This document shows positions 37,601-46,086 of a stretch of DNA of 64,000 nt, one piece after another (position 1 is the stretch's first letter; each line of letters opens with the position of its first letter). This stretch comes from Pseudomonas palleroniana (GTDB lineage: Bacteria; Pseudomonadota; Gammaproteobacteria; Pseudomonadales; Pseudomonadaceae), in assembly GCF_003031675.1 (NCBI RefSeq), contig NZ_PYWX01000011.1, forward strand, positions 216,717 to 280,716, in the 5' to 3' direction. The notes under the pieces are model-generated. The model worked only from the letters and a program-made list of their open reading frames with translations, did not search any database and was not told the DNA's origin. A program made the translations under genes and the position numbers.

Positions 37601-40600
37601 GGCCGGGTTGCGGGCCGATGTGCAGGTGCTGTTCGGCCAGCCGACCCTGGCCGCACTGGCGGCGGCGAGTGCCGGCAGTGACAGCGAGGTACCGGCCAAC
37701 CGGATTGCAGCGCACTGCACCCAGATCACCCCGGACATGCTCGCGCTGGCCGAGCTGGACCAGGCGAGTCTGGAGCGCATCGTTGCCGGCATTCCGGGAG
37801 GCGCCGCCAATGTGCAGGAAATCTACCCGCTGGCGCCGCTGCAGGAAGGCTTGCTCTATCACCACATCACCGACGAACACGACCCGTACCAGCAACACGC
37901 GATATTCAGCTTTGCCCGGCGCGAGCAGTTGGACGCGTTTGCCCAGGCCCTGCAACAGGTGATCGACCGCCACGACATCCTGCGCACCAGCCTGGTGTGG
38001 GAGGCCCTTGAGCAGCCGATGCAAGTGGTGTGGCGCCAGGCTCACTTGCGCGTCGAACCCCTGCGTGAACAGTGTGAGCCCCTGGACTTGCGCCAGGCGC
38101 CGCTGATGGCCCTGGAGTATGCCGAAGACCCTCGGCAGCAAGGCTGGACGGCGAGGTTACGCTTCCATCACCTGGTCAATGACGCTACCTCGATGACGGT
38201 CCTGGCCAACGAAATCCGCGCCCACATGCTCGGTCAACAGGCACAGCTTGCGCCGCCGGTGCCTTATCGCAACGTCGTGGCACAGAGTCGCTGTGCGGCA
38301 CAGCAGGCCGCCCACGAGGCGTTTTTTCGCGAGCGGTTGGCGGATGTCAGCGAGCCGACCCTGGCGTTCGGTCTACAGGAACATCAGCTGGACCGCACTG
38401 AAATCGAAGCCTTCGAACGCTCGGTGACGGCCCCCCTCAACCGGCGTTTGCGGGCGCAGGCCAGTGCGCTGGGTGTGAGCGCCGCGAGCCTGTTCCACTT
38501 GGCGTGGGCCCAGGTGCTGGGTTGCGTATCCGGCCGCGATGACGTGGTGTTCGGTACGGTGCTGCTGGGCCGCTTGCAGGCGGGCGAGGGCGCTGACCGT
38601 GCACTGGGTATGTTTATCAACACCTTGCCGTTGCGGGCGTGCCTGGCCGGCAAGACCGTGGTCGAGGCGTTGGGCGACACCCATGCGCAACTGAGCGCCT
38701 TGCTCGTTCACGAGCAAGCGTCCCTGGCGTTGGCGCAACGTTGCAGCAGCGTGACGCCGCTATTCAACAGCCTGCTCAACTATCGGCATACCCCTGGCGA
38801 CAAGGACTTTGACCTGGTGCCGGGCGTCGCCCTGGTCAGCAGTGAAGACATCGTCAGTTATCCGCTGATGATCAGCGTGGACGACACCGCGAGCGGTTTT
38901 CAGCTCAAGGCGATGGCGCCACGCGAGGTCGGTGCCGAGCGTTTGCTGGACTATCTCGACACCGTATTGAACGGGCTGGCGCAGGCACTTGAGCAGGCCC
39001 CGCAAACGCTTTTGAGCGAGGTGCCGGTGTTACCCGCCAGCGAGTTGCGCAAGCTGTTGGTGGAGTTCAACCCCGGTCACGTCGACTACCCCACGACTGC
39101 CACCCTGCAAGGGTTGTTTGAAGCCCATGCGCGACACACTCCGCAGGCCATTGCGGTACAGGCCGATGCCGGCCAACTGACTTATCGCGAGCTCAACGAG
39201 CGCGCCAACCAATTGGCTTTTCACCTGCGCGAGCGTGGGGTGCAAGCGGATTCGCGGGTAGCGTTGTGCGTCGAGCGCGGGTTGGAACTGGTCGTGGGCT
39301 TGCTGGCGATTCTCAAGGCCGGCGGCGCCTATGTGCCGCTGGACCCGGGCTTTCCAAGCGAACGCCTGGCCTACATGCTCAAAGACAGTCAACCCGTAGC
39401 GCTGCTGGTACACGCGGCTACGCGCGAGTTATTGGGTGAAGTCTCGCTCCCGGTCATCGACTTCGACCGTTGTGCCTGGAGCCACGCACCGACCGGCAAC
39501 CCCTTGGTTCCCGGCCTGAGCGCCGCCAACCTGGCCTATGTGATGTATACCTCCGGCTCCACCGGCACGCCCAAGGGCGTGATGGTCGAGCATCGCGGCC
39601 TGTGCAACCTGATGCAGTGGGCTTGCCGATTGTGCCCGGACGCTGCAGGGGGCGCCTTGCTGCAAAGGGCTCCATTCAGTTTCGATGGCTCGGTGTGGGA
39701 GCTGTTCTGGCCGTTGACCCATGGCATGCGCCTGGTGCTGGCACGGGTTGACGGTCATCGCGACCCGGCTTACCTGGCTGAGGTGATTCGCACGCAGCGC
39801 ATCACCGTGATCCAATTTGTACCGGCCATGCTGCAGCAATTTCTCGAACTGGAAGCGTCGGCGTTGTGCAGCAGCCTCACCGACGTTTTTTGCGGCGGTG
39901 GTGAACTCACCGAAGCCTTGGCCCGCAGCGTCCGGGCGCGCTTGCCCCAGGTACGCTTGCACAACGTCTATGGCCCCACCGAAGCCACGGTCGACAGCTG
40001 CATCTGGACCCTGCAACCCGATGCGCCGGTGCCTGCCCTGCAGTTGCCGATCGGGCGGGCCATCAGTAACACCCGCCTTTATGTGCTGGATCAGCACGAC
40101 AGGCCGGTGCCGCTGGGTGTCAGCGGTCAGCTGCATATCGGCGGCGTCGGCGTAGCACGAGGCTACCTGGGGCTGGAGCAAATGACCGCCGAGCGCTTTA
40201 TCGACAGCCCGTTCGTACCCGGTGATCGGTTGTATCGCACTGGCGACCTGGTGCGTTACCTGCCGGACGGCAACCTGGTGTTCCTGGGGCGCAATGACTT
40301 TCAGATCAAGCTGCGCGGCGTGCGTCTGGAGTTGGGCGAAATTGAAGCCTGCCTGGCGGCGCACCCGGCACTGCGTGAAGTGGCGGTACTGATTCGCGAT
40401 GAACGCCTGGTCGCCTACTTCACCCTGCGCGCCCCGGCGCCGAGCCTGGAAGCCTTGCGTGCCCATGTGCTGGAGCGATTGCCGGAATACATGGTGCCGG
40501 CCGCCTTTGTGCAATTGAGTGAATTGCCCCTCAACCCCGCCGGCAAGCTCGACCGCAAGGCCCTGCCGGAGCCGGGGTTGGATGCCGTGGTCAGCCGTGC

Positions 40601-40892
40601 GTATGAGCCGCCGCAGGGCGAGGTGGAAACCGTGATGGCGGGCATCTGGGCCGACGTCTTGAAACTCGAGCGGGTAGGGCGCCACGACCATTTCTTTGAG
40701 CTGGGCGGGCATTCCTTACTGGCGGTGAGTCTGGTGGCACGCTTGCGCAAGGCCGGGTTGGAGGTGGATGCACGCAGCTTGTTCAGCCAGCCGACCCTGG
40801 CGCAACTGGCGGCCCGTACAACGGCCAGCGTGCAGCGCGTGGAAGCCCCCCAAACGGCCATCCCCCAACTCAACCGTCGTCGCCGGATCTGA
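34623..40892 (+). CDS. Dimodular nonribosomal peptide synthetase, Leu-Glx, lipopeptide starter subunit (ViscA/MassA-like)
   Basis: A 2089-residue synthetase with order C-A-T-C-A-T. C1 (about 9-430) has HHLILDG and looks like a lipo-initiating domain. A1 (458-930) has [15 protein letters not shown]; its pocket residues read by alignment as DAWFLGNVV, the classic Leu code. T1 carries [10 protein letters not shown] near 975. C2 (1064-1480) has HHLVNDA rather than HHxxxDG, with His and Asp intact. A2 (1494-1980) reads DGWQFGVVD, close to Gln/Glu codes. T2 lies near 2025-2032. There is no thioesterase, and the chain ends [10 protein letters not shown]. Size, Leu-Glx order and the LuxR neighbour match the first enzyme of viscosin-group lipopeptides; partner synthetases must lie elsewhere. 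Confidence 0.88.
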   Translation: MKYLDSLPVSYPLTAAQQDIWLDQLRVGDSPLYNIGGYVDFAGPVVPGLIQRAVELLVAKHDALRTQLHSDGNGLPRQTFATALTTEVTLHDFSALPDPKAATQALMQATMSRPYAMTGEPLFRFFLVKLDDDHYRLGTQAHHLILDGWGFGQMLQSLARLYTDLQHGRSPELRAPSYIDFIEADLHYHQSARYARDRDYWLDKYQLLPEPLLTPRLNTPAPSNTLLQPFPVSLLDRMERVANHYQASAFHVLLAALYVYFTRTHQRDDWVVGLPILNRSNARFRSTVGLFTQVSAVRFQFSEQLPFSALVRGVRDQLKRDFRHQRFPLSEMNRELGLRRTDRGQLFDLSVSFEQDDHDLRYGQVQARAIKVSNHHEPLPIAIHLRSNRYQDTACLHCVYNEAYFQHDEVQALAQRFTWLLEQGLENTELTLAQFSLVTPAEQAQLQRWNATAQPNTTPQTLHRRIEAQVALTPQAVAAVCQGRQLSYQQLNQQANALAHQLLAHGVEPDDRVAIVARRGLDTLVGLLAILKSGACYVPIDPAHPAERLNYLLHDSAPVAVLTQHALLHRLPALDVPVLLLDRPTVHLGDNPRGAAGASNLAYVIYTSGSTGLPKGVMVEHHTLSNLVDWHCQAFKLQAGSHTASVAGFGFDAMAWEVWPALCVGATLHLPPPQEGAEDIDALLDWWRAQPLDVCFLPTPVAEYAFSRQLEHPTLRILLIGGDRLRTYSRAQTFEVVNNYGPTEATVVATSGRVEVGRSLHIGGPIANARVYLLDAQQRQVPVGATGELYVGGKGVARGYLNRPELSAERFLDNPFDEGRLYRTGDLARWLPDGNLEYLGRNDDQVKIRGVRIELGEIESALAMHPAVQDAVVLYREGQLLAWFVARHPVDIDALRAHLQGSLPDYMLPAAYVKLDGLPLTANGKLDRKALPAPTQAAFITRAFEAPHEGVETTLAQIWADLLHVQQVGRHDHFFELGGHSLLAVQLVQRMRQAGLRADVQVLFGQPTLAALAAASAGSDSEVPANRIAAHCTQITPDMLALAELDQASLERIVAGIPGGAANVQEIYPLAPLQEGLLYHHITDEHDPYQQHAIFSFARREQLDAFAQALQQVIDRHDILRTSLVWEALEQPMQVVWRQAHLRVEPLREQCEPLDLRQAPLMALEYAEDPRQQGWTARLRFHHLVNDATSMTVLANEIRAHMLGQQAQLAPPVPYRNVVAQSRCAAQQAAHEAFFRERLADVSEPTLAFGLQEHQLDRTEIEAFERSVTAPLNRRLRAQASALGVSAASLFHLAWAQVLGCVSGRDDVVFGTVLLGRLQAGEGADRALGMFINTLPLRACLAGKTVVEALGDTHAQLSALLVHEQASLALAQRCSSVTPLFNSLLNYRHTPGDKDFDLVPGVALVSSEDIVSYPLMISVDDTASGFQLKAMAPREVGAERLLDYLDTVLNGLAQALEQAPQTLLSEVPVLPASELRKLLVEFNPGHVDYPTTATLQGLFEAHARHTPQAIAVQADAGQLTYRELNERANQLAFHLRERGVQADSRVALCVERGLELVVGLLAILKAGGAYVPLDPGFPSERLAYMLKDSQPVALLVHAATRELLGEVSLPVIDFDRCAWSHAPTGNPLVPGLSAANLAYVMYTSGSTGTPKGVMVEHRGLCNLMQWACRLCPDAAGGALLQRAPFSFDGSVWELFWPLTHGMRLVLARVDGHRDPAYLAEVIRTQRITVIQFVPAMLQQFLELEASALCSSLTDVFCGGGELTEALARSVRARLPQVRLHNVYGPTEATVDSCIWTLQPDAPVPALQLPIGRAISNTRLYVLDQHDRPVPLGVSGQLHIGGVGVARGYLGLEQMTAERFIDSPFVPGDRLYRTGDLVRYLPDGNLVFLGRNDFQIKLRGVRLELGEIEACLAAHPALREVAVLIRDERLVAYFTLRAPAPSLEALRAHVLERLPEYMVPAAFVQLSELPLNPAGKLDRKALPEPGLDAVVSRAYEPPQGEVETVMAGIWADVLKLERVGRHDHFFELGGHSLLAVSLVARLRKAGLEVDARSLFSQPTLAQLAARTTASVQRVEAPQTAIPQLNRRRRI

Positions 40893-40905
40893 GGATTGGC
40901 ATGCA

Positions 40906-40996
40906 GTGTGGGAGGGGGCTTGCTCCCGATGGCCTGCATAGCAGGCCATTTTTGAGGCCGCTGCGCGGCCTATCGGGAGCAAGCCCCCTCCCACAG
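40906..40996. repeat. REPIN, GGAG family, after the NRPS gene
   Basis: GTGTGGGAGGGGGCTTGCTC and its reverse complement (ending CCCTCCCACAG) flank a centre that contains two smaller palindromes (GGCCTGC..GCAGGCC and GGCCGC..GCGGCC). It separates convergent genes and may terminate the NRPS transcript. Confidence 0.85.
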
Positions 40997-41028
40997 TGAC
41001 CGCGTTAATCCTTAACTAACTGGCATTT

Positions 41029-41061
41029 GTAGTGGTCATGGCAATCACCATGACGTGCTAC
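41029..41061. terminator. Hairpin at the 3' end of the ArnT-like gene
   Basis: GTCATGG (41035-41041) pairs with CCATGAC (41048-41054) and GTAG (41029) with CTAC (41058-41061). The outer arm overlaps the TAG stop of the gene ending at 41058. No T-tract follows, so it may protect mRNA rather than terminate. Confidence 0.4.
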
Positions 41062-42587
41062 TGAGGCGCAGGAACAAACGCCACACTGCCCCCCGAACGC
41101 TTCTGAAACAGCCGTTCGCCATTGTCCGGCTGGGTGGTGATGACCTGATGGTCCGCCCCCAAAAACGCCAGCGGCGTCGGGTCTTCCTTGGAATACTGGG
41201 CGACGATGATTGTGCGTTGCGGATCGAAGTCCTGGCCGCTGGTTTTTTTCAGCCAGGCCATGAACGCGGCACTGTCGCCCTGGCGCGGGAAGTCCTGGGT
41301 TTCGCTGACGTAGTAGAAGGGTTTGGCGCCGTTTTGCCTGCCGTTCTGCAAGTACATCGGCAGTTTGTTGTCCACTTCTACCAGCACCATCTGCCATTGG
41401 TTCCACGGCGCGGTTTTGACGGCCTCGGCTTGCACGTCTTCGGCGAAACGGGTTACGCCGCCGTTGCCGGTGGTCCAGGGGTAGATCACACCCAGTACCA
41501 ACAGCAGCAAGCCTGCGGTGAAGCCGAAACCTTTTTGCCAGCGCGGCCAACGGGCCAGCTTTTTCTCCAGGCGCTCGCTCAACCACCAGGCGGCCAGCAA
41601 CTGCGCAAACGGCACCAGCGGCAGCACGTAATAACTGCGGCGGCTGCCGCTGGCGGTGAAGAATACGAACAGCAGGCCCAGGCCCCACACCAGCCAGCGC
41701 ACATTGGCTGGCGTCTGGCGCCAGTTGCGCACGGCCAGCCACAGGCCCAGCACCCAGCAAGGTGCCCAGGGCAGGGTGTAGACCGGCAGGTAGATCAGGT
41801 AGGTGTAGATCGGTCCCATATGGTCGAAGGGGTCGAAGAAGCGCACCACGTTTTCGCGAAACACCAGCTCCAGGCCGCTGGCGCCGTAGGTCGGTGCGCC
41901 GTAGAGGTGGGACAGTACAAACGGAATGGCGTAGAACGCTGCGGCGATGACGATGGCTGCCACCAGGCGCAGGTTGAGGTGGCGCTTGTAGCGGTGCTCA
42001 CTGAGCAGGTGCGGCAACAGCACCAGGCCCGGCAGCACAAAACCGATCAAGCCTTTGAACAGCGAGGTTGCCGCCAGCAGCAGGAAGAACACGGTATAGC
42101 GTCCCAGGCGAGTGTCATCCGGCCCGCGCCAGTACCACCACACTGCCGCCAGCACGCCGCACACCGTCAGCACATCCGCCGTGGCCACGCGGGCCCAGAA
42201 CAGGAAGTAGAACGTGGTCGCGAGCATCCAGCCGGCAATCAGCCCGGTGCCTTTGCGGAACAGGCGTTCACCGATCAGGTACACCAGCCAGATGCTCAAC
42301 CAGGCCGAGATGACTGACGACAGGCGCAACGACCAAGGGCCCAGGCCCCCCATCAAGTTGGCAAAGCCGGTGATCAGCCAATAGGAGGGCAGGGGTTTGT
42401 CGTAATACGGCATGCCCTTGAGGTAGGGGTCGAAGTAATCGCCACTTTGCAGCATCTGCAAGGCGATGTTGGCCCAGCGGGTTTCCGGCCCCCACAGATC
42501 GCGTGCGCCCAATCCCAGCAGCAGGAGCAGGGCGGAAACGCTCAGCAGCAGCACCAGCGCGCCACGTTCGGTTTTCCAGAAATTCAT
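41058..42587 (-). CDS. ArnT-like membrane glycosyltransferase (PMT family)
   Basis: A 509-residue integral membrane glycosyltransferase of the protein mannosyltransferase/ArnT superfamily (GT-C fold). The first periplasmic loop keeps the acidic motif WGPETRWANIALQML and PYYDKPLPSYWLI, which is the lipid-phosphate sugar-binding loop. About eleven hydrophobic segments precede a soluble C-terminal domain. It follows arnT closely on the same strand and is clearly a relative of it. The donor sugar and acceptor are unknown; a lipid A or cell-surface acceptor is likely. Confidence 0.82.
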   Translation of the reverse strand: MNFWKTERGALVLLLSVSALLLLLGLGARDLWGPETRWANIALQMLQSGDYFDPYLKGMPYYDKPLPSYWLITGFANLMGGLGPWSLRLSSVISAWLSIWLVYLIGERLFRKGTGLIAGWMLATTFYFLFWARVATADVLTVCGVLAAVWWYWRGPDDTRLGRYTVFFLLLAATSLFKGLIGFVLPGLVLLPHLLSEHRYKRHLNLRLVAAIVIAAAFYAIPFVLSHLYGAPTYGASGLELVFRENVVRFFDPFDHMGPIYTYLIYLPVYTLPWAPCWVLGLWLAVRNWRQTPANVRWLVWGLGLLFVFFTASGSRRSYYVLPLVPFAQLLAAWWLSERLEKKLARWPRWQKGFGFTAGLLLLVLGVIYPWTTGNGGVTRFAEDVQAEAVKTAPWNQWQMVLVEVDNKLPMYLQNGRQNGAKPFYYVSETQDFPRQGDSAAFMAWLKKTSGQDFDPQRTIIVAQYSKEDPTPLAFLGADHQVITTQPDNGERLFQKRSGGSVAFVPAPQ

Positions 42588-42613
42588 CGGTTATTCCTGT
42601 GGCAGGCGCTGCA

Positions 42614-44269
42614 TCAAGGTTGTTGTGGGTAAACGATCAGCAGCAGGTCGCCCTTGCGATAGCGTTTGCCACCGGGTGGCAATTGCCCTTCCTCGAGATG
42701 TTCACTGGTGTTCTTGACCCGCATCAGTACGCCGACCGAGCCTTGTTTACGTGCATCGGCCAACCAGCCCTGGACACTGGCCAGGTCGACCTTGCGGTGC
42801 ACTGAATCGTCATAGCGCAGGCCGTAGCGCAACTCGCCTTCGGTGTCATAAATCATCACTTGCGGACGACGCAGGCGCCACGACAACGCCGACGCAGAGC
42901 CCAATTCGTTGCTCAGCAAAGCATGGGTTTGTTGCAATTCATCCAGATGCTCCGCCACGAACTGGTCGGGCATTTCGTTATCCGTGATCATCGCCGGCAT
43001 GCCCGCCGGCAACAGCGCCACCAGCAAGCCAATGCCCAGGGCCGGCATCGCCCACAAGGTCAGCGGGCGCACCACTTGCAGCAGGTTGGCCAGAATCCAG
43101 CCCAGCAGCACGATGAAGGTCAGGGACAGGCTGAACATCTCGGCATGGCTGTTGCCGTACACCGGGTTGCTGACTTGCAGGTAGATCAGCGCCACCATCG
43201 CCGTCAGGCCGATCAGGGCGTTGACCACGCCATTGACCAGGATCGAACGTGTCTTGCCTTGCTTGACCAGGTCGATCAAGGCGTGGCCCATCAACAGGGC
43301 CAGGGGCAGCAGGCACGGCATGATGTAGGTCGGCAGCTTGCCCTTGCTCAGGCTGAAAAAGGCTAGCGGCAGCAACATCCACAAGGCGAGGAAGGCAATC
43401 GCCGGCTGGCCTTTTTCCTTCCAGGTCTTGAGCAGCGTGGCCGGCAACAGCGCCGACCAAGGCAGGCACGCCACTACCATGATCGGCAGGAAGAACCAGA
43501 TCGGGCGCGCATGCTGGGCGTTGTCGGCGGCGAAGCGGCGGATGTGCTCGTGCCAGAAGAAGAAGCGCCAGAAGTCAGGTTCCTGTACATGAACGGCCAA
43601 TACCCAAGGCAAGCACACCAACGCGGCGACCAGCACCGCCAACGGGCCATAGCGCAACAGCTCGCCTACACGGCGCTGCCACACCAGGTATGGCACGGCG
43701 ATCAGGACCGGCAACAGCCACGCCAGGAAACCCTTGGTCAGGAAGCCCATGCCACAGGCGACGCCCAGCAATGCCCAGGCACCGAGCCGCCCGTGAGTAG
43801 TGCGGCTGTCCAGGGCAAACCACAGGGCAACCAGGCTCAGGTTGACCCAGAACGTGAATTGGGGATCGAGGTTGGAGTAGCCCGCCTGGCCGGCCACCAG
43901 GCCAAAGCTCATGTAGAGCAGGGCGCAGGCGAAGCTCTTGCGTGGGTCATTCCACAGGCGGCGGGCGATCAAATAGGCCAGCAACACACTCAGGCCCGTG
44001 GTGAGCACCGAGGCGATGCGTACACCAAACAGGTTTTCGCCAAACACGGCCTGGCCGATGGCGATCAGCCAATAACCGCCGGCCGGTTTTTCGAAATAAC
44101 GCAACCCCATGAAGTGCGGCGATACCCAGTTGCCGCTCATGAGCATTTCCTGGCTCACCTGGCCGTAGCGGGTCTCGTCCGGAATCCACAGGCCGTGAAA
44201 ACCCAGCGGCAACAAAAAGAAAATGGCGAAGCCGAGCAAAAACAGCGGCAGAGGTTTCAACCGGGTCAT
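42614..44269 (-). CDS. arnT: ArnT, lipid A 4-amino-4-deoxy-L-arabinose transferase
   Basis: A 551-residue membrane transferase that adds L-Ara4N from undecaprenyl phosphate to lipid A, lowering affinity for cationic peptides. The family motifs are [17 protein letters not shown], the [13 protein letters not shown] loop, [13 protein letters not shown] and [23 protein letters not shown]. The rest of the arn synthesis operon is not in the window. ATG 44269 follows AAGGAG by ten bases; GTG 44275 is also possible. Confidence 0.85.
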   Translation of the reverse strand: MTRLKPLPLFLLGFAIFFLLPLGFHGLWIPDETRYGQVSQEMLMSGNWVSPHFMGLRYFEKPAGGYWLIAIGQAVFGENLFGVRIASVLTTGLSVLLAYLIARRLWNDPRKSFACALLYMSFGLVAGQAGYSNLDPQFTFWVNLSLVALWFALDSRTTHGRLGAWALLGVACGMGFLTKGFLAWLLPVLIAVPYLVWQRRVGELLRYGPLAVLVAALVCLPWVLAVHVQEPDFWRFFFWHEHIRRFAADNAQHARPIWFFLPIMVVACLPWSALLPATLLKTWKEKGQPAIAFLALWMLLPLAFFSLSKGKLPTYIMPCLLPLALLMGHALIDLVKQGKTRSILVNGVVNALIGLTAMVALIYLQVSNPVYGNSHAEMFSLSLTFIVLLGWILANLLQVVRPLTLWAMPALGIGLLVALLPAGMPAMITDNEMPDQFVAEHLDELQQTHALLSNELGSASALSWRLRRPQVMIYDTEGELRYGLRYDDSVHRKVDLASVQGWLADARKQGSVGVLMRVKNTSEHLEEGQLPPGGKRYRKGDLLLIVYPQQP

Positions 44270-44459
44270 GAACACGTCGCTCCTTGACGTTTAATGGAGG
44301 GCCACGAGTGTAATGAATTCATAGAACAAAGCATCACAATGTTCACTAAGCGGTGGGAAAAAGTCATAACGTCCTTAACTAACGGGCGCGATTAAACATG
44401 CCAGAAGAGGGCTGTCGTTTGGCTGAACACAACAGGTGCGAATATGTAAAAAAGTGTGT

Positions 44460-45143
44460 TTAAAGTTGTTTCAGAGCCGCCGCCCATTCTTCGGTTTTCA
44501 TCGAACCCACCGCCTTGAGCTTGCCGTTTGGCAAGACCTGTACAAACAGTGCGCTGCCATACTCGGCCGCATCGGCATGGGGGTAACCCAGCTCTGTCTG
44601 GAGATCGCTGATGCAGCCACTGTGGGTAACCACTACCAAGTTGCGGCCAGGCTCTTTATGAGGGAGCAACTCTTCGCCCATGGCTTTACCGCAGATGGCC
44701 GAAGGGGACGATAACAATGTGGCCTTGCCGAACATGAATTGTGCGGTCTGTGCGGTGCGCGTCGCGGGGCTGGCGAGCACATCGGTATTTTCCATGCCCA
44801 GGGTATTGAAGGCTTTGCCCAGGTTGGTCGCTTGTTGGGTGCCGTTGATCGTCAGGCCTTCGGCCGGTCCGAAACACGGGTTGCTGGAGCGATCGCAGCG
44901 TTCTTCATGGCGTACCAGTACGATCAGGTCGCCGTTGCGCCAACTGGCCAGGACCCCGGAGGTCACCAGGCGGTTGCCGACGCCAAGGTCAACAGGGGTT
45001 GTAGGCCAGAACAGGAAGCCGGCCAGCAGCAGGCCGATAACGGCGACACAGGCCAATGACAATCGAGCTTTTTTCCAGCGCTTTAACATTGCCCCATTGG
45101 ATTGGGATTTGCTCAGGGTTACGTCAGCCACGCTGTTCACCAT
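44460..45143 (-). CDS. Histidine phosphatase, Ais/PmrG-like
   Basis: A 227-residue membrane-anchored phosphatase of the phosphoglycerate-mutase-like superfamily. One N-terminal membrane segment (LACVAVIGLLLAGFLFW) is followed by the catalytic LVRHEERCD, in which Glu replaces the Gly of the usual RHG, and by VVVTHSGC with the second His. The relative Ais removes heptose phosphate from LPS core and is co-regulated with arn genes. Neighbouring arnT supports a similar job. The start is uncertain (45143 or 45089). Confidence 0.75.
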   Translation of the reverse strand: MVNSVADVTLSKSQSNGAMLKRWKKARLSLACVAVIGLLLAGFLFWPTTPVDLGVGNRLVTSGVLASWRNGDLIVLVRHEERCDRSSNPCFGPAEGLTINGTQQATNLGKAFNTLGMENTDVLASPATRTAQTAQFMFGKATLLSSPSAICGKAMGEELLPHKEPGRNLVVVTHSGCISDLQTELGYPHADAAEYGSALFVQVLPNGKLKAVGSMKTEEWAAALKQL

Positions 45144-45385
45144 CGTCACTATTATTGTGTTGTAAAAAACAGGCGCAACTAATCGGCGGGGGCCCGTAAT
45201 GGAGCAAAAGCCTGTCACAGGGCTGCTGTCTTTTAGCTGAACACGTAGATGTTAAGAAGGGTCGATGGCAGCAACTAACAAGTTGCCGGCAGTTGACGCT
45301 TGGTGGGCAATTTAGAGAGGTGAGGGTGGGCAAGCAGTGAAATCCATGTGAAAAATTTGCGTGAGGCATGCAGGCAGCCGTTATT

Positions 45386-45409
45386 CTCGTTTGGAATCCT
45401 TCAAACGAG
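45386..45409. promoter_or_regulatory. Perfect inverted repeat just upstream of the ABC ATPase start
   Basis: CTCGTTTG-N8-CAAACGAG ends seven bases before the ATG at 45417, where a ribosome site would be. It could be a repressor operator or an mRNA hairpin limiting translation. Confidence 0.45.
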
Positions 45410-45416
45410 CGTTCTT

Positions 45417-46085
45417 ATGTTGCAGGTGCAAGGTGTTCGCAAAAACTACGCCACGCCCCAAGGACCGCTGACGGTACTGGCCGGGGTGGACCTATGCCTG
45501 ACTGAGCGTAGCAGCCTGGCGTTGATGGGCGAGTCGGGAAGTGGAAAAAGTACCTTGCTGCACCTGATAGCCGGCCTGGATCGCGTCGACGCGGGCAGTA
45601 TTGAGGTCGGTGGATTGCGCCTGGAGCAACTCAGTGAAGGGCAACTGGCCCAGTGGCGTCGAACCGAAATCGGCCTGGTGTTCCAGCAATTCAACTTGAT
45701 CGGCAGTTTGCGCGTGGAGGACAACCTGGCGTTCCAGGCGCGTCTGGCTGGGCGTTTTGATCCGCATTGGCAGGCGCAGTTGGTAGAGCGCCTGGGCCTG
45801 GGCGATTTGCTCAAGCGTTACCCCGAACAATTGTCCGGCGGCCAGCAACAACGGGTCGCGGTGGGACGCGCGCTGGCCTCTCGACCAGGCTTGCTGCTGG
45901 CCGATGAGCCGACCGGCAATCTGGATGAAGCCACCAGCGATGAGGTGCTGCAATTACTCCTGGACCTGCTGCGTGACAGCTCCACCAGCCTGTTGATGGT
46001 CACCCACAGCCCACGCATCGCTGCACGGCTCGAGCACCAGGTGGTGTTGCATCGCGGCCGCGTCGTGCCCGCGGACGCCCGTTGA
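45417..46085 (+). CDS. ABC transporter ATP-binding protein (LolD/MacB-type)
   Basis: A 222-residue ATPase: Walker A GESGSGKST, Q-loop VFQQFNLIGSL, signature LSGGQQQR, Walker B LLLADEPTGNLD and H-loop VTHS. The short, MacB/LolD-like form partners FtsX-type permeases, and such a gene starts one base after its stop. The system probably works on lipoproteins or peptides in the envelope rather than on small-molecule import. No good Shine-Dalgarno is seen; instead a perfect inverted repeat precedes the start. Confidence 0.87.
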   Translation: MLQVQGVRKNYATPQGPLTVLAGVDLCLTERSSLALMGESGSGKSTLLHLIAGLDRVDAGSIEVGGLRLEQLSEGQLAQWRRTEIGLVFQQFNLIGSLRVEDNLAFQARLAGRFDPHWQAQLVERLGLGDLLKRYPEQLSGGQQQRVAVGRALASRPGLLLADEPTGNLDEATSDEVLQLLLDLLRDSSTSLLMVTHSPRIAARLEHQVVLHRGRVVPADAR

Positions 46086-46086
46086 G

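Noticed and set aside
41004..41017. GTTAATCCTTAAC as another HpaR palindrome
   Set aside because: The spacer is three bases instead of four, and it lies beside the NRPS/ArnT-like genes, far from the hpa island.
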